From the NCBI GenBank assembly GCA_000320605.2, contig KB445818.1, positions 5,717-69,716 on the forward strand: DNA of 64,000 bases. Reading direction: 5' to 3'. The notes under the pieces are model-generated. The model did not search any database, had not been told where the DNA came from, and saw only the letters and a program-made list of their open reading frames with translations. The position numbers were made by a program, and so were the translations under genes. Shown here in pieces: positions 58,339-64,000 of this stretch. This stretch comes from Gelatoporia subvermispora B (Eukaryota > Basidiomycota > Agaricomycetes > Polyporales > Gelatoporiaceae). Positions within the stretch are counted from its first letter, which is position 1; each line of letters starts with the position of its first letter.

Positions 58339-59304
58339 GACGAGTGATGTTGGTGTACGGGCAGGGCAACGTTACAGGGAGAGTCGAAATCAGGCGAATG
58401 CGGCGTTCCAGGATGAGTGAGATGGAGCTAGGCAAGGGAACGTCACGCGCAGTGCCGGTATTCAGGCAAGTGCGTCGTTCTAGGATGAGCGAGGGGAAGT
58501 ACGTGTCTGAGGCGTTTTTAAGCCTGACAGGCGCCGAGCTTGTTGTGTTGTGCATAAAACGTTGCACAGGTTCGGTCGCAGTATCTCCTGCAGTACCGCG
58601 GGCCGCTGTTATGCAGCCAGACCGTACTCTGGAATTTGTAGACACATATCAACTGCTCCCGAGATACTTCGAAGACACGTCCAGCCAGCCCTCAGAAGCT
58701 TCATCACATAGCCATATCAATACCTGGACGCTGGTGCTTGGTTCCGTGAGCCGTGGCAGACACTGCCATAGAAGTCCCGTCGAAAGTCGACTGTCTGACA
58801 GAATATGAGTATGATGGACCGGAGCTGGGTTCGGCATGCTGTTACGAGGTATGCGGTGTGTGCATGGCTCAGAACATATGCACTGCAGCACGAGGCTACT
58901 TTCAAGGAATCTAGACTTGGGTCGTGAGGCACAATCAATGTTGCACTGATTGTTATGCATTGACGCACCAGACAACGCCGCCCGCGTTTATATAAACATC
59001 ACAGACAGGCAATGCTTTAGTTGGTCCGGGGCTGTGCGTACGAACCTCCCTCTTTTGGCGTATACTTAGACGTCTAGCACGATCGGAAGCTATAACCTGC
59101 ATAAGGCTCGGGAATTGGGATCTGTCCCTTTCGGGTAGCACAGAGCATGGAGCACGGGAATGCAATGTATCGTAGGTCGTTCACGGTCCGAAAAAACGAT
59201 TGCATTGCGATCATTGCAAGAATCAGTAGGCCAGCGCGAGGTCGCGCAGGTAGCGCACGTGACTGTGCACGCGGCGGTCGGGGCTGAGAAGGATCCCACT
59301 CCAT
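58339..59304. other. NLR4 upstream region
   Basis: No gene. Homologous to the regions upstream of NLR2 and NLR3. Includes the inverted repeat at 58755-58767 and the 'cagacaggcaatgc' block near 59002. Confidence 0.55.
58755..58767. promoter_or_regulatory. Inverted repeat GGCAGACACTGCC upstream of NLR4
   Basis: Third exact copy, about 417 bp upstream of the NLR4 start, practically the same distance as for NLR3. Confidence 0.35.
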
Positions 59305-59308
59305 TCTA

Positions 59309-60260
59309 TTGTCACCCCTCCGCTTTGTCGCTTTGGTCTACGATAGTGGTTGCGACGTTATCAATAGGGACGTCTGTTCTGTCTCATTCACTCTCGTACT
59401 CCAAATGAGTACCACCCTCTCACGCTCGCGACCCCAACATCTCACTCTCGCAGGTCCGACTCCCCGCCACCAGGGGAAAGAAGCCGCGCGCCCTGCTCAA
59501 GCTCCCGCTGAAGCCCCACGAGAGTACGAGACAAACACCACGGACGAGGTGATCGAGAGTAGGTCGTTGTCGCGTGGTGCAAGCAGGATTAACGCAGGCA
59601 CGACGATCCTCATCGGGCGTGGCAAGCACGAGTGCAACCTGCGCCCCATGTGCAGTGAACGATATAGGCAGCGCATCGAGGAGAGACATCGAGTGGCGAA
59701 TGCTCCGACGAGACGGATCATGCGGACTGAGAATGCGCTGCCGGGCGAGTGTTTGCTCACGAGTAGCGCAGCACACACGAAGCCGCCGATCTCGTCGTGC
59801 GTCCCAAATTCCGGCTCGCCCGTGCATATGTGCTTACCCAGCTCCTTTGCATACGCATTTGCGCCTGCCTCGGGGCCTGTCAATCGACCCAAACTGAAGC
59901 CTCAAGGCCAGTTTGAGCGCATGGCGCGCGACCAGCTGCTAGATGAACTCTTCGATACACTCCAGGAGTGCGAGCGCTGATCGAACAAGGTCCTCCGCGA
60001 GGTTGTCTTCTTACACCGTAGCGACGAGCCCGACGTTACACCTTTGTATCGTCGAAATGCTCTTCGAGCCGCCGCCGCCACGACTGTTATTCTTCTATGT
60101 GCCATCGTCATTCGAGTTTCGGATGCGAGGCGCGGTTTCTCTGCCGGCGGTGCGAGTGCGAATGGGGATGGTGGGGACCGTAGGCATGCTCTCATCCGGT
60201 GTCCGGGTCCGAGTCTCAAGACAGACGACTCATCGGAGGACGATACATCAAATATCTAGG
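59309..60260 (+). pseudogene. TFIIF beta-subunit relic 5 (longest open copy)
   Basis: An open frame of 223 codons (59309-59980) covers most of the TFIIF beta core: the TILIGRGKHECNLRPMCSER region, RYRQRIEERHRVANAPTRR, and LDELFDTLQECER at the start of the winged helix, where a stop occurs. The helix continues in a broken form (VLREVVFLHRSDEPDV, about 59990-60030). The N-terminal exon with the METGNGRIWL block is not attached. It is probably non-functional, although transcription of a shortened protein cannot be excluded. Confidence 0.65.
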
Positions 60261-60397
60261 GTTTGAGGTATATGCAGCAAACTGAACACAGCTATTGGTA
60301 GGAATACATGCAGGACCGATACGTATTCTTGGACGACTGCTCACTCACACCCTCGTTGTACACGATGTCCCCCATTCCGGCGTAACCTGGACGAGAA

Positions 60398-60620
60398 CGT
60401 CCTCATCACTGACGCTTTGTGACCCTAGCACATCCGCGGAGCCGAGATAACGTTCGAGGGTCAAGAAGGACAAGGACCACAACAGTCTCATCACCTCCCC
60501 CAAGGGGGTGGTACTGCATGTGCTGCGCGAGCAGGTCTTGCTGGTTGCATACCGCATAATTTCCTGCGCGGACGTCCTTGTTTCCTCCTCGGACCTCCGT
60601 TATTTATTGTTAGGTCAATC
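60398..60620 (+). pseudogene. Cytochrome c relic: exon 4 and 3' end, diverged
   Basis: Sequence around 60428-60510 ('catccgcggagccgagata', 'aaggacaaggaccacaac') aligns with exon 4 of the intact gene. 'ttgcataccgcataa' (60543-60557) corresponds to the acceptor region and the last exon ACC GCA TAA. Frame and both splice sites are damaged. Confidence 0.65.
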
Positions 60621-63518
60621 CACTTTATCTCGCTACAGCTGAACGCAGTACCACTCAAATATTGGACATGCACCCCACATACCATTCATCGATGTAACAG
60701 CACTTTGCATCACCAAATTTTCTGAGACTCAGCTGAGGTTGACGTCGTCTGACACGCTTGATATGAGATAGGCCTGCGATCAGGTGAGATAAACACGCAC
60801 GTGTCGGGGAACGAATCGGTTTGGGGTCTTGGACATGTTGCACATATACTGTGACCTTGACATACTGATCTTCAGCTTGAGTGGGGAGGGGATGCCCGTG
60901 AGGATGCCTTGGGTGTCAGCGTATGAATATTAACTGTGCAATAACGACGTCATATCCTTCGTTATCGCCTCTCGGCGTTGTGAGGCTGTTGTCCTTTGTT
61001 TGTACCTGTTGCTCAACAGCCTCAGGAATAAACAAAGCCTCTGCGATTTCGTCCACGCCACGTCGCTAGCTAACGTGTGGAAGCGACTTTGATCTACAAC
61101 AGATTTCTGCTCGGGTGCAATCTCATGGATAGAAAGCTCACCTAACTCCTGCGGCTCCAACTGACTTCGGCAAAAAATACAGAAAGCCTTACAGTATTCG
61201 CCGAGGGCTACACATCTGAAACATCTCTCATTTTGCCATGCTACTGGCCCGTCCCGAACAGAAAAAGCCGTCTCCATACCGGTACGGCGTGTTTCTTGTC
61301 ATTCCTGCTACTCTCTATGTTCCTGGACAATCTTGGGATCTCAAGACGTCTACTTCAACGCCAGCTTTCTTTAGTGATGGCGGAGCGAGTGGTAGTGTCA
61401 CACGACACGTTCGCGGATCCTCGCGGAGCTCAAGCATTGGCGACGATATGCTCGAGATAACGCCCACATACAATGGATGCTCGGCCTTCACCCTTTCTGG
61501 CCGTCTGCGCGACCGTACACGGCCAAATTTTCCGACGCAGCGGGTCCCGACTCAACTTGTTCCTCGGTCGACGCGTTCGGACATACTCTCTTGCTTACCT
61601 GTCTCACAGCACCACTCTTCATTGCATTTTCGCTGCGCATAAGTCTACTCCGGCATAGCTACCACTCACGGGCGCGTATCTTCGCACTCGCAGTCTCGGC
61701 AAGGCGAACGTTGGCGGTTGCTTCCAATGCGTCTGATCTACTCCTCGCACGCGTTCTGTCCTCGCGCCACCAATCTCCGCCGAACCTATACCGCACGCAA
61801 AAACCCCTCGCATTCGGTACCTCGTGTCCGTGTGCTGTTATCTCTGTAGTCTCAAGGAAGCAATCACTAGTGCTCTCTTGTACGGCGGCTGAGCACACTG
61901 CCCAAGATGACCGCGCCTTCATTTAAGCTCTCGTTGTTTCACCGAATGCAACTTTGAGCGTCTACGGGTACGTTTAATCTCCGCCGTCAGTCAAGGAACA
62001 CTGTCGACCTGACGTTGTCGCGCACGATGGCTGTTTAGGCGCATCACGTGCCCCTCGCTCCGGTGTGTCTACTGTCGTGCCATCTCCCTTCGAATCTGAA
62101 GTGACAAATGTTGCATCCAGTGATTGTCCTTCTAACTTTCTTCGCTCGCCGCGCTTGACTAGCGCTCGACGGCCTCGCATTTTGCGCATGTGACAGCCTC
62201 CTTTCGCAGGCGTTCTATTCTGATATCGACACGTGCAGCGCCGACAACGTTCAGGCCGACTCTGGTCTTTCGGCGTCGGTAAGACTACTCCACTTCCCTC
62301 GCTGTCTCCCGCAGCACTTGCGCACATGAGGAGCAAACGTTTCGTTCGGATTCATTCTGCGCCAAATGGAACCAGCTGCGCTGTGATGTTATCAACTCAT
62401 TGGACATGTTGCGCCCGCGGGAACCTAACAGTGTAGCTCAATATTCCGAAGCACTCAGAAGCATGCCAGACACGCGCTTATGATGTGCAGGCCAGGAACG
62501 GGATCTGAATCATTTTCTACTTCCTAAAGCCTACACGAAGGTTTCGACCGTGCCACGATCGTCGCGAACTGCACCCTTATCATCCGATCTGGAGCATGTC
62601 GATCGAACCTTGGGACGACATGCGACCATCTCGGGAAGCTGTCGGCGCGCGCGTTGGCCAGATGGCGTGAGATCGTGATGTTACGCGCTTCGAGATGGCC
62701 GCGGTCTTCCAATTCTTATTGAATGTAGACGTCACGGAGTACTTGCCTCGAGCATTGCGCATGTTTAATGTTGATTTCATATGGTTGCTCCCGTGAGTCA
62801 ACACGATGCAGACTACTGGGACTGTACTCTGCGGGAAAGGCAGATCTTATGTCTCTGACTACACCGGAGGGTTAAGTTCTGCGAGAAGCTAAGGTGGAAG
62901 AAGTACTGACAATCGCCATGCAGGAACCGCCTATCACGCAGCTTGGTCTACGAGAGCCATTGGCGGCGTTCCTCCGTCAAACGGGGGCCTGGACTTTTGA
63001 CGTTCATCATGCAGCCTCAGAATCTCCATCTGGCACACAGCTGTACTTAGGTTTGAGCGAAATGGAAGGCTCGTATCAAACATCATGCTGCTCATGCGTG
63101 CGGAGATAACATATACCTGCAGGCAGCCGATTCCATTCCTCTCGCATATGACCCATCGGAACTGGGGGGGTTCTGTCTGATCTCGCGACTCCACGCCAGT
63201 GTTTCCATTTGATGGGTATTCCAGATACTCGAAATGAACGCTCACACTCAACAGAACTAGCTCAGGTGGACCAGCTGACGGTGTTCAAGTGCATGGCAAC
63301 TCTAAAAATTCGCTACGTTTTCTGTCATGTTAGTTTGCATATATTTCGGCTTATGTTGGACTCCCAGTATAAAGATAGGGCTTCGAGCCTACCCATTTGC
63401 TGTTCAAGTCGCTTGACTTGCTCTCCTCTCCCTCGAAAGATCCCCTCCTCTCGAACAGGTTAGTGAGATCCAACCACAGCGTTTACTGCTCGGGCTGATA
63501 GTCACTCAAGGATTCACA
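60621..63518. other. Region without confident gene
   Basis: 60870-61100 is a diverged copy of the cytochrome c 3' region. Beyond it, several open frames of 100-150 codons at 61238-62340 (both strands) show no domain I can name. The minus-strand frame at 61974-62336 has a Cys/basic stretch (CRRCTCRYQNR) that is not a standard zinc finger. A TATAAAG lies at 63369-63375, about 150 bp before the last gene. Confidence 0.4.
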
Positions 63519-64000
63519 ATGTGTGTCGGCGAAAACAACGCTCCTCAAGCCGTACACTATATCAACGCTCAGCTCTCTGCGTTGTACGACAATGCTCTGT
63601 CCTGTATCCGGGACCACGACAGTGCTCTCCGGCACGAGGAGCCATACCGTATGTTCTCATTTTTTGTCCTTCCTATGAGCTTAATGTTCTAGTCTTCAGG
63701 ATATGCGCATGCCCTCGCCGCATTCGACTACGGAAAATTTCGCGAAGATGAACTGATTGACCGCGATGAGATGATGTTCCACGCCGAATTCGGCAAGCCC
63801 CACCTCGAGTTCATTTGCAACCACGACGTGATTCTCCACCTCAAGATTAAGAAGGGTCACTACTATCTGGACTGCTCCAAGCCTATTGTTGTCACCGATC
63901 AGTACGTGATTGAGTCTATATGATTACACAGTATTATTCTGACACGATTATGCAGGCAGCGCCTCCAGGACCTCACCAACCTCGACGTAGCTCTTCGTGT
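63519..64000 (+). CDS. Unrecognised conserved-looking gene, 5' part only
   Basis: Starts at 63519 (MCVGENNAPQAVHYINAQLS). The first exon runs to about 63650, an intron begins 'gtatgttc' and ends 'cttcag' at about 63700, and the second exon continues YAHALAAFDYGKFREDELI, then MMFHAEFGKPHLEFICNHDV and LKIKKGHYYLDCSKP to about 63899. A second intron (GTACGTG to TATGCAG) leads to QQRLQDLTNLDVALR, which runs off the window. Splice sites and codon use are those of a real gene. I have the impression of an agaricomycete-wide family of unknown function but cannot name it. No signal peptide is seen. Confidence 0.65.

Noticed and set aside
25900..61000. CRISPR-like array or satellite DNA reading of the evenly spaced repeats
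   Set aside because: The repeats are coding WD40 units with a 129-bp period inside eukaryotic NLR genes. There are no unique spacers and no cas genes.
61974..62336. Possible zinc-finger protein (Cys/Arg-rich frame on the minus strand)
   Set aside because: The cysteine spacing does not match Zn2Cys6, C2H2 or other standard fingers, and no start or splice structure supports a gene.

Overview
The window is basidiomycete nuclear DNA, most likely from a wood-decay agaricomycete of the Polyporales type. The evidence is: genes split by many short (about 50-70 bp) GT-AG introns; a (CCCTAA)n tract at the left end; trichodiene-synthase-like (TRI5-family) terpene synthases; and expanded NACHT-WD40 receptors with the C-terminal tail typical of agaricomycetes. 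Species assignment is inference.

Layout. 1-1.2 kb: non-coding, with a short telomere-type tract. 1.2-5.4 kb (-): an apparently complete multi-exon ABCG transporter with cysteine-rich EGF-like repeats (ADP1-like). 5.4-9.2 kb: nothing recognised. 9.2-18.1 kb (+): three TRI5-like terpene synthases (TPS1-3), a fourth decayed copy, and between them a small Fic/Doc-domain gene. The arrangement reads as a duplicated two-synthase unit. TPS2 and TPS3 share an upstream first exon and a palindromic CGG-N10-CCG promoter site. 18.8-21.2 kb (-): a fast-evolving protein with a helical N-terminal domain and possibly a degenerate kinase-like part; a decayed copy lies at 24.4-25.1 kb. 21.6-22.9 kb (-): an enoyl-reductase/zinc-less alcohol dehydrogenase pseudogene, with a fragment copy at 33.4-34.3 kb.

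25.5-60.6 kb is the most interesting part. Four NACHT-WD40 NLR genes lie on the minus strand (NLR1 with a frameshifted tail, NLR2 intact, NLR3 interrupted by an N gap inside its WD40 repeats, NLR4 a pseudogene lacking the P-loop). Between them, on the plus strand, are broken copies of the TFIIF beta-subunit gene and copies of the cytochrome c gene. One cytochrome c copy (36.3-36.9 kb, five exons, 108 residues) is intact; four others are relics, one having lost both haem cysteines. The repeating module is TFIIF-beta relic > cytochrome c > < NLR, amplified at least three times (about 8.6 kb period between the two best copies). The WD40 repeats are nearly identical 43-residue units that differ mainly at the positions known to vary in Podospora HET-E/HNWD incompatibility receptors. 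This suggests a locus evolving non-self recognition by repeat shuffling and carrying housekeeping genes along with it.

63.5 kb to the end: the 5' part of an unrecognised conserved-looking gene (+) that runs off the window. Gene models were assembled by eye from reading frames, splice signals and comparison between paralogues in the window; no database search was possible.
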